A stretch of 64,000 nt of DNA, taken from contig NZ_BAGC01000110.1 of NCBI RefSeq assembly GCF_000308655.1, forward strand, positions 1-64,000, given 5' to 3'. Position numbers and translations under genes: made by a program. Below are positions 1 through 7,690 of the stretch, one piece after another. The notes under the pieces are model-generated. The model did not search any database. It was given only the letters and a program-made list of their open reading frames with translations, and was not told where the DNA came from. The stretch is from Nocardia niigatensis NBRC 100131. Its GTDB lineage: Bacteria > Actinomycetota > Actinomycetes > Mycobacteriales > Mycobacteriaceae. Positions within the stretch are counted from its first letter, which is position 1, and every line of letters starts with the position of its first letter.

Positions 1-1
1 A

Positions 2-112
2 CCCAGCCTGACGATCCACCTGGTCCTCCCACGCGTGCAGTCACCACTGCACCGCCGCATCCGTACCGTCGCCAAAACCCTGGCACACGAGCTGCACTGG
101 CTGCCGGACTGA
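2..112 (+). CDS. C-terminal end of an unidentified protein (partial)
   Basis: An open frame runs in from the left edge of the window and stops with TGA at 110-112. About 36 residues are visible, rich in His, Arg and Leu and ending in HELHWLPD. The following 700 bases look like decayed mobile DNA, so this could be a transposase tail, but no family motif is visible. Only the preceding sequence would settle what it is. Confidence 0.3.
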   Translation, partial: PSLTIHLVLPRVQSPLHRRIRTVAKTLAHELHWLPD

Positions 113-788
113 CGCGCAGCAGGTCACGCGAGACGCACGTCGGCGGTGGCGAGGCCGAAGACCTTGCGGCCCGCGGACTTCGCGGTAATGACGACGACGG
201 CGGTCCTGTTGAATGTCCGACACGACCTCGCCGCGCTGGCGGATCAGCATCCGATATTGGCCTTTGCGATCTGCTTGCCTGGAGGTCGGGTCGCTGCGCC
301 CTGTATTCGGCATTATGGTGCGTTCGCCGACCATCTAACCGGTGCGATCAGCAGGCCGGACCCACACAGCCACAGCCAACAACGGATCGCGGCTACTGGG
401 CCTGGGGCTCGCCCACCGCCGGCCCGATCACGACCTGTGCAAGCACCCCCGGCAGATCGATGCCCAAATGCCGGGTCACCTCGCACAACGCGTTGTCCAG
501 CGCCACCCGCGTGGACCCCGGCCGCGGGTGCAGCCGCAAAACAGTGTTCCGTCAGTAGGATTCCGGAGTAGCTCGCGAAAGTTTAGGCGTTGCACCGTGA
601 TTGGACGGGACTCCAGATCGTGCCGAAGAATTCCGGCAGGCTCCGCAAGGACGACGCCCATCACGGGCCGGAGTCTGGCCGAGGCGAAGTAGGGGCACGA
701 CAGATTCGGCGAGTCCGAGACGGTGTGCGGTATTCCTGCCGTCCTCGAGGATGCGCAACCGACCCCATCCGGCACTCAACTCCTCACC
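113..788. other. Decayed region without an intact gene
   Basis: No convincing complete gene lies here. Two minus-strand stretches look coding but have no start. One stops at 393-395 and reads back to about 545; it contains VALDNALCEVTRHLGIDLPG and ends in GPAVGEPQAQ. The other stops at 124-126 and contains FNRTAVVVITAKSAGRKVFG. Both look like C-terminal stumps of genes that lost their 5' parts. The longer open frames on the plus strand are proline/arginine-rich shadows. The protein families of the stumps are not recognised. Confidence 0.45.
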
Positions 789-1103
789 TCATCGAACCGC
801 AGGTTGGCCGGATGCCCAGCGGGTCAGCGTTGCGAGGGCGGCGGCGCGGTCCGGGGCGGTGAGGTTCGCGGGCCGGGCGAGGTGGTGGGTGGTCGGGGCT
901 ATGTATACGGAGGAGTCTCGCGTGGCGGGGCCGGGTTGGAACGGCTCGGAGCGGGTTGGGTCGTATTCGCCGTAGACGAACAGCAGTTCCGACCCGGTTC
1001 GGCGCCCCCCTTTGCCCGACACCAGATGCACTACTGCCGGGATTCCATTGTCGCGGTCCGCATCCGGCTGATCTGCGGTGCCATGTTGCCGGTGATCGGC
1101 CAT
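789..1103 (-). CDS. Small hypothetical protein
   Basis: A 104-residue frame starting MADHRQHGTADQ and ending TRWASGQPAVR. It shows no signal peptide, membrane segment or known motif. The composition (balanced acidic and basic residues, an alanine-rich helical tail APDRAAALATLTRW) is more protein-like than the competing frame over the same bases. Two inverted repeats lie 35-80 bases upstream of the start, as expected of a regulated promoter, and this is the main reason for believing the gene. The function is unknown and the start could be one of the later methionines or valines. Confidence 0.45.
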   Translation of the reverse strand: MADHRQHGTADQPDADRDNGIPAVVHLVSGKGGRRTGSELLFVYGEYDPTRSEPFQPGPATRDSSVYIAPTTHHLARPANLTAPDRAAALATLTRWASGQPAVR

Positions 1104-1137
1104 CTTCGCTCCTGAGGGTTCGGCGCATGCCCTCCAT

Positions 1138-1182
1138 CGTCACGATGCGTGACGGTCAGCGATTCGGCCGATCGGCCGAATC
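1138..1182. promoter_or_regulatory. Two inverted repeats in a promoter region (candidate operators)
   Basis: Positions 1161-1182 form a perfect 22-bp palindrome with half-site GATTCGGCCGA. Just beside it, 1138-1154 reads CGTCAC, five bases, GTGACG. Both lie upstream of the minus-strand gene that starts at 1103, and between it and the TetR gene that ends at 1305. This is the geometry of dimeric repressor sites. Which protein binds is unknown; the TetR regulator next door is the obvious candidate. Confidence 0.45.
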
Positions 1183-1304
1183 CCGCAGCTGAACGGCCGA
1201 TCCCCGAGCCCGGCCCGGGGCTTGGTCGACGGCTCGATCGCGCGACCACGCCACGCACTCCACGACCGCTCGATCCGCTCTCGAGCCAGATTCCCCATAG
1301 CGGG

Positions 1305-1910
1305 CTATTGGTGGCCGGTCAGGGTCCGGAATGCTGCGGCGATGCGGTCGATGCGTGCCTGCTCGACTTCGGGTCGGGGGTAGGTGGTGCGGAAGATGGC
1401 TTCGCCGTCGAACATGTGGATCAGGGAGGTAGCGATCAGGCGGGCGATCTCCGGTGAGACGTCGGGGGTCAGGGTGGTGACCGCCAGTTCTTCGATCTCG
1501 TTGATCAGCGCGCGGGCGACGGGTTCGAAGCGGGCGCGGAGTTCGGGTTCGGTACGGGCGGCCACGAACAATTCCAGCCACACGGTATTGGTGGTGTCGC
1601 GGATCTCGGTGCGCAGGATGTGCATGAGGGCGGCCAGGTCGACCGGGTGAGAGGTGTTTTCGGGGATGCGGAGGTTCTCGACCGCGGCCATGTGCCGGCG
1701 GCGGACCTCGTCCGCGGCGGCCACCACCAGATCGATGCGGGAGTCGAAGTGCCGGAAGATGCCGGCCTTCGATATGCCTGCGCGGCTACTGATTTCACCC
1801 AGGGAGGCGTTGTGGTAGCCGACTTCGGCGATGGCCTCGATGGTGGCGTCGACGAGTTTGGCGATGGTGGCGGCGCTGCGTTCGGCCTGGGTGCGTCGCG
1901 CGGTCGTCAC
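1305..1910 (-). CDS. TetR/AcrR family transcriptional regulator
   Basis: A 201-residue DNA-binding repressor-type protein. The N-terminal TetR helix-turn-helix is clear at about residues 10-58: TIAKLVDATIEAIAEVGYHN, then LGEISSRAGISKAGIFRHFD. The rest is the variable helical ligand-binding and dimerisation domain. The length is normal for the family. It is divergent from the amidohydrolase gene at 2317, with a small open frame in between. A palindrome sits inside that gene's promoter (2301-2310), so it probably represses the amidohydrolase, itself, or both. The ligand cannot be read from the sequence. Confidence 0.9.
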   Translation of the reverse strand: MTTARRTQAERSAATIAKLVDATIEAIAEVGYHNASLGEISSRAGISKAGIFRHFDSRIDLVVAAADEVRRRHMAAVENLRIPENTSHPVDLAALMHILRTEIRDTTNTVWLELFVAARTEPELRARFEPVARALINEIEELAVTTLTPDVSPEIARLIATSLIHMFDGEAIFRTTYPRPEVEQARIDRIAAAFRTLTGHQ

Positions 1911-1989
1911 TTACCCTCCAGCTCGTAGGAATCGGCAAGGCTCTGCCGTCGCCGATCGACGATCGACGATACCGGGAGCAGCGGCGTCC

Positions 1990-2175
1990 TCAGCCGCAGC
2001 GGGCGGGCACGCCCGCCAGACCGGCGGTGACGTGCATCGGGACGTTGGTCCGGACATAGGTCATCTGTCCGCCCGCACTACACCAGGAGTCGACGAGCCG
2101 ATCGCCAGAATCCGTGGATGCTTCCGATATTCGGTGCCGGGCGAGGTCGTCGATGTTGGTGAACATGATCCACAT
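1990..2175 (-). CDS. Small hypothetical protein
   Basis: A 61-residue frame beginning MWIMFTNIDDLARHR and ending HVTAGLAGVPARCG, with three cysteines. The frame stays open upstream towards 2925 but crosses the promoter and 5' part of the divergent amidohydrolase, so translation more likely begins at 2175 or at the second methionine. No known domain is recognised. The sequence looks protein-like rather than like an arginine/proline-rich shadow, but the ribosome-binding site is weak. Confidence 0.4.
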   Translation of the reverse strand: MWIMFTNIDDLARHRISEASTDSGDRLVDSWCSAGGQMTYVRTNVPMHVTAGLAGVPARCG

Positions 2176-2287
2176 CGGCGTCGCCGGGCGCCGTTCGATG
2201 TCCGGGCGCCGATGCCGAGACTGCTGAGGTTCATCGGGTGTCTTCCGTTCTGCGGTGTCGGGCAGCCATGCGCTGCCCGAACCCCAC

Positions 2288-2316
2288 TTGACACTTAGTG
2301 ACCGATCGGTTGCGAT
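2288..2316 (+). promoter_or_regulatory. Promoter with embedded palindrome upstream of the first amidohydrolase
   Basis: TTGACA at 2288-2293 is a perfect -35 box. After 17 bases comes TGCGAT (2311-2316) as a possible -10, directly in front of the GTG start at 2317, which would give an almost leaderless transcript. The spacer ends in the perfect palindrome ACCGATCGGT (2301-2310), ideally placed for a repressor to block RNA polymerase. The nearby TetR regulator is the likely ligand-responsive repressor; this is inferred from position. Confidence 0.5.
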
Positions 2317-4062
2317 GTGCATGTGAGCTACGACACGATCATCAAGGGCGGCCGCTGGTTCGATGGCGCCGGTTCCCCTTCCACCATCCGCCATCTCGGC
2401 CTGCGCGGGGACCGTGTCGTCGCGATCTCCGCGATGCCGCTCGACGAGACCGGGTGCTCGAATGTCATTGATGCCGAAGGCAAGTGGGTGATGCCGGGGA
2501 TGATCGACATCCACACCCACTACGACATCGAGGTCCTGCGCGCGCCGGGGTTGACCGAGTCGGTGCGGCACGGCATCACGACAGTGCTGCTGGGCTCGTG
2601 TTCGCTGTCCACGGTGCACACCGGAGCCGTCGAGGCCGGTGATCTGTTCGGCCGGGTCGAGGCGATTCCGCGACGGCATGTGATCGAGGCGGTATCGGGG
2701 AAGACCTGGAGAACTGCGCGCGAGTATGTCGCCGCGCTGGAAGCGCTGCCGCTGGGTCCGAATCTCGCTGCGATGCTCGGTCATTCGGATATTCGGACCG
2801 CGACCATGGGCCTGGATCGCGCGACTCGCAAACGGGTGCGACCCACCGCGGCCGAGCAGGCGGCGATGGAGGCCGCGCTGACCGAGGCGCTCGACGCCGG
2901 GTTCGTGGGGATGTCGGCGCAGCAACTGCTGTTCGACAAGCTCGACGGCGAAGTGGCCCGATCGCGCACGCTGCCCTCAACCTACGCCAAGGGCCGGGAA
3001 CGGCGGCGGCTCAACGCGATTCTGCGGCGACGCGGCCGCGTGCTGCAGGGCGGACCGGACGTCACCTCGCCGCGCAGCATCGCGGCAATGACGTTCAGCA
3101 GCGTCGGCCTGTTCCGGCAGCGGCTCAAGACCACCCTGCTCTCGGCCGCCGACCTGAAGGCGAATCCGCTGCTGGTGTACCTGATCGGGGCGATCGCGCG
3201 CGTGGTGAACGCGCTGGGCGGCGACTTCCGCTGGCAGCATCTGCCGGTGCCGTTCGAGGTGTACGCCGACGGCATCGATCTGGTCATCTTCGAGGAATTC
3301 GGTTCCGGCGCAGCCGCTTTGCATCTGGCCGACCACGTGCAGCGCAATGCGCTGATGCAGGACGAGGCGTACCGCCGCCAGTTCCGCAAGGACTACGACT
3401 CGAAGTTCGGGATCCGGGTGTGGCACCGCGACTTCTTCGACGCCGAGATCGTCGACTGCCCCGACGACACTGTGATCGGCAAGACGTTCGGCCAGGTCGG
3501 TGAGGATCGCGGCGGTCTGCACCCGGTCGACGCGTTCCTGGATCTGGTGGTCGCGCACAGCACCAAACTGCGCTGGCGCACCACGATCTCCAACCACCGG
3601 CCCGCGATGCTGAACCGGATCAGCGCAGATCCCTTTGTCCAGCTGGGGTTCTCGGATGCGGGCGCACACCTGCGCAATATGGCCTTCTACAACTTCGGCC
3701 TGCGCTTCCTGCGCCGCGTACATCGCGCCGAGCAGTCCGGACACCCGTTCCTCACCCTCGAGCAAGCGGTGCACCGGATGACGGGCGAGCTGGCCGACTG
3801 GTATGGCCTCGACGCCGGGCACCTGCGCGAGGGTGACCGCGCCGATCTGGTCGTCATCGACCCGGCGGGCCTCGACGACTCACTCGACGCCTACGCCGAA
3901 TGCGCGGTCCCCACCTACGACAACCTGCCCCGCATGGTCAACCGCAACGACCAAGCCGTCTCGGCCGTATTCATCGGCGGCCACTACGTCTTCGGCGACG
4001 GCATGCCCGCCGAGTCGCTGGGCACCCACCGTACCGGCCGATTCCTGCGAGCGGGAATTTGA
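2317..4062 (+). CDS. N-acyl-D-amino-acid deacylase family amidohydrolase
   Basis: A 581-residue metal-dependent hydrolase of the amidohydrolase superfamily, closest in layout to D-aminoacylases, which cleave N-acyl groups from D-amino acids. The start has the typical beta-sandwich strand DTIIKGGRWFDGAG. The first metal ligands are in MIDIHTHYD (about residue 65), followed by LLGSCSLST, where D-aminoacylases carry a metal-bridging Cys. The late SDAGAHLRN supplies the catalytic Asp region. GTG at 2317 is chosen because it abuts the promoter; GTG at 2323 is also possible. A paralogue lies at 5945-7687. The true substrate is unknown; several family members act on hydantoins or other cyclic amides. 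Confidence 0.85.
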   Translation: MHVSYDTIIKGGRWFDGAGSPSTIRHLGLRGDRVVAISAMPLDETGCSNVIDAEGKWVMPGMIDIHTHYDIEVLRAPGLTESVRHGITTVLLGSCSLSTVHTGAVEAGDLFGRVEAIPRRHVIEAVSGKTWRTAREYVAALEALPLGPNLAAMLGHSDIRTATMGLDRATRKRVRPTAAEQAAMEAALTEALDAGFVGMSAQQLLFDKLDGEVARSRTLPSTYAKGRERRRLNAILRRRGRVLQGGPDVTSPRSIAAMTFSSVGLFRQRLKTTLLSAADLKANPLLVYLIGAIARVVNALGGDFRWQHLPVPFEVYADGIDLVIFEEFGSGAAALHLADHVQRNALMQDEAYRRQFRKDYDSKFGIRVWHRDFFDAEIVDCPDDTVIGKTFGQVGEDRGGLHPVDAFLDLVVAHSTKLRWRTTISNHRPAMLNRISADPFVQLGFSDAGAHLRNMAFYNFGLRFLRRVHRAEQSGHPFLTLEQAVHRMTGELADWYGLDAGHLREGDRADLVVIDPAGLDDSLDAYAECAVPTYDNLPRMVNRNDQAVSAVFIGGHYVFGDGMPAESLGTHRTGRFLRAGI

Positions 4063-4243
4063 CGGGTACCGTGGAGATCGCCGTCGAAGGCGGGTGTATC
4101 CGGGGCAGGCTCGAAACGGATGTTGTTGCCTGGCAGGCGATCCCATATGCCGCGCCGCCGGTGGGCGAACTGCGCCTGAGGTCACCGCGGCCGGTACGGT
4201 CATGGCGTCGGGTCCGGGACGCTACGAGGTTCCGGGACGCACT
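4059..4243 (+). pseudogene. Truncated type-B carboxylesterase (N-terminal stump)
   Basis: Starting at TTG 4059 or GTG 4071, the frame reads VEIAVEGGCIRGRLETDVVA and then WQAIPYAAPPVGELRLRSP, which is the hallmark N-terminus of type-B carboxylesterases/para-nitrobenzyl esterases. Similarity stops near 4240, after about 57 residues of an expected 500 or so. The catalytic Ser, Glu and His and the whole hydrolase fold are absent. The start overlaps the stop of the amidohydrolase, so the gene was once translationally coupled to it. The break leads directly into insertion-sequence remnants. Confidence 0.8.
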
Positions 4244-4365
4244 ACTGTCACATCCGCTCAGCTCTCCGCTGGGCACATTCCGGCGGCGGCGCAGAAGTCC
4301 CCGACGAAGTGCGCGGTCTGCCCGGGGGTGCCGCTACATCCGGTCAGAAGCAGGAGCCAGTCGCA

Positions 4366-4452
4366 GCAGCAACCAGATTCGACAAACTTGCAGTCCGTTA
4401 CCTCGCCGCCGTTCACATCGCGGCCATCAACCAATGGCTACGAAACGAGTGA
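4366..4452 (+). mobile_element. IS5-type transposase C-terminal remnant
   Basis: The plus-strand frame ends with ATRFDKLAVRYLAAVHIAAI and then NQWLRNE before TGA at 4450-4452. The pattern RFDKLAxRYxAxVHIAAIxxWL is typical of the last 30 residues of IS5-family transposases of actinobacteria. The same frame is open further upstream but resembles nothing. The catalytic DDE domain is missing, so only the 3' end of the element remains. It probably marks the event that cut the carboxylesterase gene. Confidence 0.65.
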
Positions 4453-4604
4453 GGGCGGGAAACTGCCCGCCACCCACCACTTTCAAAACACGGCCTATGT
4501 GTACTGACCATGGACGTTGGTGACGGCGTGGCGAGCTGACATGGCGAAGACCTCCGAGTGAAGTGCGAGCTGTCGAGGAACGCATTCACTTCCGGAGGTT
4601 CTTC

Positions 4605-5138
4605 GTGTCCCACCGTAATGCCCCGTTGTCAGAGTTGGGTCGGTTGCGGCTCGCGCGTTGCGTCGTCGAGGAGGGTTGGCCACTACGGCGGGCCGCCGAA
4701 CGGTTCCAGGTCGCACACACCACCGCCAAACGGTGGGCCGACCGCTACCGTGACCACGGCGCGGCCGCGATGGCCGATCGCTCCAGCCGACCGCGCCGCA
4801 GTCCGAATCGGACACCGACACGGATCGAACGCCGGATCGTCAAGGTCCGTCTGTTGCGCCGGTGGGGACCGGCGCGGATCGCTTACCTGCTGGACTTGAA
4901 TCCCGCTACGGTGCACCGGGTTCTGCGGCGCTACAAGCTCGCCCGATTGGCGCATCTGGACCGAGCCACCGGCCGGGTGATCCGCCGCTACGAGCACCCC
5001 GCACCCGGTGATCTGATCCATCTCGACATCAAGAAACTGGGCAACATTCCCGACGGCGGCGACCACCGTATCCACGGCCGCCGCGCCGGGCAACGTCACC
5101 GCACCCGCACTGCCGGCAGAACCCTCGACCGCAGGTGA
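4605..5138 (+). pseudogene. Truncated IS481-type transposase
   Basis: GTG at 4605, preceded by GGAGG, opens a 177-residue frame starting VSHRNAPLSELGRLRLARC. The N-terminal helix-turn-helix (GWPLRRAAERFQVAHTTAKRW), linker, second winged-helix domain (RLLRRWGPARIAYLLDLNPA) and the first strand of the integrase core (GDLIHLDIKKLGNIPDGG, carrying the first catalytic Asp) are present. IS481 proteins run to about 320 residues. The remaining acidic residues (second Asp, Glu) are lost, and the last 25 residues are unrelated arginine-rich sequence. The element cannot transpose. Confidence 0.85.
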
Positions 5139-5488
5139 GTACACCTAGGCCGACGCCGGCAACCCGTCCTCGCGCTGGCCCGGACACGGTCTGCGCCCGA
5201 ACCGCCACCCTGCCCGTGACCGACTGCCGGCGGCTCACCGATCACCGTCTCGTGCAGCAGACGGCCCTTGTCGCCGGCGACCTCACCGTCACCGCCAACT
5301 TCGGCACCCGGGACTACAAGGGCTTGTCCGGCGGCTGTGTCGATGTCCGATCGAAGGGCGATCCCACTCTGCGACGACCGTGCCCCGCCCGATGAGCGTC
5401 CTCCAGCGCGACGACCGGCGCCGCGCGGCCCGAACATGCGGCGACGGCGAGTGCCCAACTCGTTGATCAGCGAGGGAGGATCAAGAGC
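5139..5488. other. Intergenic stretch after the IS fragment
   Basis: No confident gene. A plus-strand frame ending at 5395 includes TALVAGDLTVTANFGTRDYK and LSGGCVDVRSKGDP, which could be a remnant of an accessory gene, but it has no convincing start and no recognised family. The bases just before 5489 hold a strong ribosome-binding site (GAGGGAGGA) for the next gene. Confidence 0.4.
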
Positions 5489-5884
5489 ATGACCATCGAG
5501 GAGTTCATCGAGGCCCGGATCGACAAGCAGCAGGAAGCCGCTGAATTCGCCCTGCAACTCGAGCACGACTTCCGCGATTCCGGCCGGGTAATCAAGTACG
5601 AATGGGTCCGTTTCGTACGCCGGCCCGGCGTTCACACCGGGTCGTCGTCGGTGTTCGTGCCGGGCGCGCCCACACCGGCCCAATCGCTGCGGCAGTGCGC
5701 GGCACTGCGCCACGCGATCGCCGCCATCCGGCTGTCGCATGCCCAGCCCGACGGGTCCGGCCTCGATGAGGCGAACCTGGAACGAGATCTGCGGCCGATC
5801 GCCGCCATCTGGTCCGACCATCCCGGCTATCGACGCGAGTGGGCCATCCACCCGGGAGGATCGAACGGCTTCCCACCGCACTGA
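5489..5884 (+). CDS. DUF6221-like hypothetical protein
   Basis: A 131-residue protein with a strong ribosome-binding site (GAGGGAGGA about 8 bases upstream). It begins MTIEEFIEARIDKQQEAAEF, the N-terminal pattern of the DUF6221 family (MTIxEFIxARxxExE), and ends with DHPGYRREWAIHPGG. These proteins are common in actinobacterial genomes, often beside prophages or integrative elements, and have no known function. The gene sits between IS fragments and the second amidohydrolase, which fits an accessory origin. There are no membrane segments and no catalytic motif is visible. Confidence 0.7.
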   Translation: MTIEEFIEARIDKQQEAAEFALQLEHDFRDSGRVIKYEWVRFVRRPGVHTGSSSVFVPGAPTPAQSLRQCAALRHAIAAIRLSHAQPDGSGLDEANLERDLRPIAAIWSDHPGYRREWAIHPGGSNGFPPH

Positions 5885-5944
5885 TCCGTGACCGGCCGCA
5901 CCGTCCGGTTATAGCCTGTAAAACAACCCCTCAACGGCGAGCTG

Positions 5945-7687
5945 ATGAACAGGGTGATGGCGATGGCGCGGTGCGACCTGGTGATTCGCGGTGGCACGGT
6001 GTACGACGGCACCGGGAAGCCGCCGGTCCGGGCCGATATCGGCGTGGCCGACGGCAAGGTCACGGTCATCGGCGGCGAGATTCCCGAGGGTGATCGCACG
6101 ATCGACGCCGCCGGCAAGTGGGTGATGCCCGGCATGCTCGACGTGCACACCCACTACGACGCCGAGGTGCTCGGAAGTCCCGGTCTCGGGGAATCGGTCC
6201 GGCACGGTGTCACCTCGGTGGTGCTCGGGAACTGTTCGCTGTCGACGGTGTATTCGGAGGCCGAGGACTGCGCCGACCTGTTCGCCCGGGTCGAGGCGCT
6301 GCCGTGGGACGCGGTGCATTCGGCCGTGAAGGAGCACAGGGAGTGGGACGGCCCGCACTCGTACGCGAAGGCCATCGCCGACCGTCCCCTCGGCGCGAAT
6401 GTCGCTGCTTTCCTGGGACATTCGGATATGCGCGTCACGGTCATGGGTCTGGGCCGGGCGGTGGATGTCGCGGCCCGGCCGACGGAGGCCGAGCTGACCC
6501 GGATGTGCGGCATGCTGGAGGACGCGCTCGACGCCGGATTCCTGGGCCTGTCCACGATTCGCAGTTCGTTCTCCAAGCTGGAGGGCGTCCGATTCCCCAC
6601 CCGGCAACTGCCGTCCACATATGCCACCTGGCGTGAATACCACGCCCTCAACACGATCCTGCGCCGCCGCGGCCGCGTACATCAGAGCACGCCCAACCTC
6701 ACCGCGCGCGCCGAGATCGTCCGCTACTTCGCCGAGAGCGCGGGCCGATTCCGCAAGCCGCTCAAGACGACCCTCATCGCCGGCATGGACGTGAAGGCCG
6801 ACCGCACGGTCGCCCGGGCCGCCACCACCGCGGCCTGGATCGTGAACACCGTCGGCGGCGCGCGATTCCGGTGGCAGCATCTGCCGGTCCCGTTCGAGGT
6901 GTACGCCGACGGCGTGGATCTGGTGGTGTTCGAGGAGTTCGGTTCCGGCGTGGCCGCCCTCAATATCCGCGATGTCATGAAGCGCGGTGAACTGCTGGCG
7001 GACGAGTCCTATCGCCGCGACTTCCGCAAGGACCTGGCCAAGAAGTACGGCCCGCGAGTGTGGAACCGCGACCTGTACGACGCGGTGATCGTCTCCTGCC
7101 CCGAGCAGGAGGTCGTCGGCAAATCCTTCGGCGCGGTCGCCGACGAGCGCGGCATCCACCCGGCCGACGCCCTGCTTGATCTGGCGGTGACGCACGGCCC
7201 GAAACTACGGTGGCGCACCGTCATCGCGAACGATCGCGAGGAGGTCCTGGACCGCCTGCAGCGCTCGCCGATGATGCAGGTGGGTTTCGCCGATTCCGGT
7301 GCGCACCTGCGCAATATGGCCTTCTACAACTTCGGCCTGCGCCTGCTGGAACGTGCGCATCAGCGCGGTTTCCTGCCGCTCGAGACCGCGATCCACCGGG
7401 TCACGGGCGAACTCGCGGACTGGTACGGCCTGGACGCGGGATACCTGAGGGCCGGCGGGCGCGCCGATATCGCCGTCATCGACCCCGCGGGTTTCGACGG
7501 CTCCAGCAGCGCCTACGCCGAGGCCCCGTTCCCCGGCGTCGCGGGCCTGCGGCGCATGGTGAACCGCAATGACGGTGCGGTGGCCGCCACCGTGGTCGGC
7601 GGCCACCTCGTCTACGAGTACGGAGAGTTCGCACCGGGTTTCGGCACCACGCTGCACGCGGGCACCTTCCTGACCGCGCAGCGCTGA
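5945..7687 (+). CDS. N-acyl-D-amino-acid deacylase family amidohydrolase (paralogue 2)
   Basis: A 580-residue paralogue of the protein at 2317-4062, colinear along its whole length. Shared blocks include AGKWVMPGM, HTHYDAEVL, GNCSLSTV, FRWQHLPVPFEVYADGVDL and FADSGAHLRNMAFYNFGLRL. Metal ligands (HTH), the bridging-type Cys and the late Asp-x-Gly-x-His are kept, so it should be active. Three in-frame methionines (5945, 5957, 5963) precede ARCDLVIRGGTVYDGTG; 5963 gives the start most like the family. It is followed three bases later by a convergent AraC-type gene. The substrate is unknown and may differ from that of its paralogue. Confidence 0.85.
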   Translation: MNRVMAMARCDLVIRGGTVYDGTGKPPVRADIGVADGKVTVIGGEIPEGDRTIDAAGKWVMPGMLDVHTHYDAEVLGSPGLGESVRHGVTSVVLGNCSLSTVYSEAEDCADLFARVEALPWDAVHSAVKEHREWDGPHSYAKAIADRPLGANVAAFLGHSDMRVTVMGLGRAVDVAARPTEAELTRMCGMLEDALDAGFLGLSTIRSSFSKLEGVRFPTRQLPSTYATWREYHALNTILRRRGRVHQSTPNLTARAEIVRYFAESAGRFRKPLKTTLIAGMDVKADRTVARAATTAAWIVNTVGGARFRWQHLPVPFEVYADGVDLVVFEEFGSGVAALNIRDVMKRGELLADESYRRDFRKDLAKKYGPRVWNRDLYDAVIVSCPEQEVVGKSFGAVADERGIHPADALLDLAVTHGPKLRWRTVIANDREEVLDRLQRSPMMQVGFADSGAHLRNMAFYNFGLRLLERAHQRGFLPLETAIHRVTGELADWYGLDAGYLRAGGRADIAVIDPAGFDGSSSAYAEAPFPGVAGLRRMVNRNDGAVAATVVGGHLVYEYGEFAPGFGTTLHAGTFLTAQR

Positions 7688-7690
7688 CGG

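Noticed and set aside
1945..1975. Repeated CGATCGA units upstream of the TetR gene
   Set aside because: Low-complexity repetition of a short word without clear dyad symmetry; a weaker operator candidate than the palindromes at 1161 and 2301.
4258..4416. Minus-strand frame with a lipobox-like LLLLTGCSG and tail FVGDFCAAAGMCPAES
   Set aside because: Its N-terminal half is antisense to the IS5 transposase tail and has no ribosome-binding site. It is possibly the end of an interrupted lipoprotein gene, but too weak to list.
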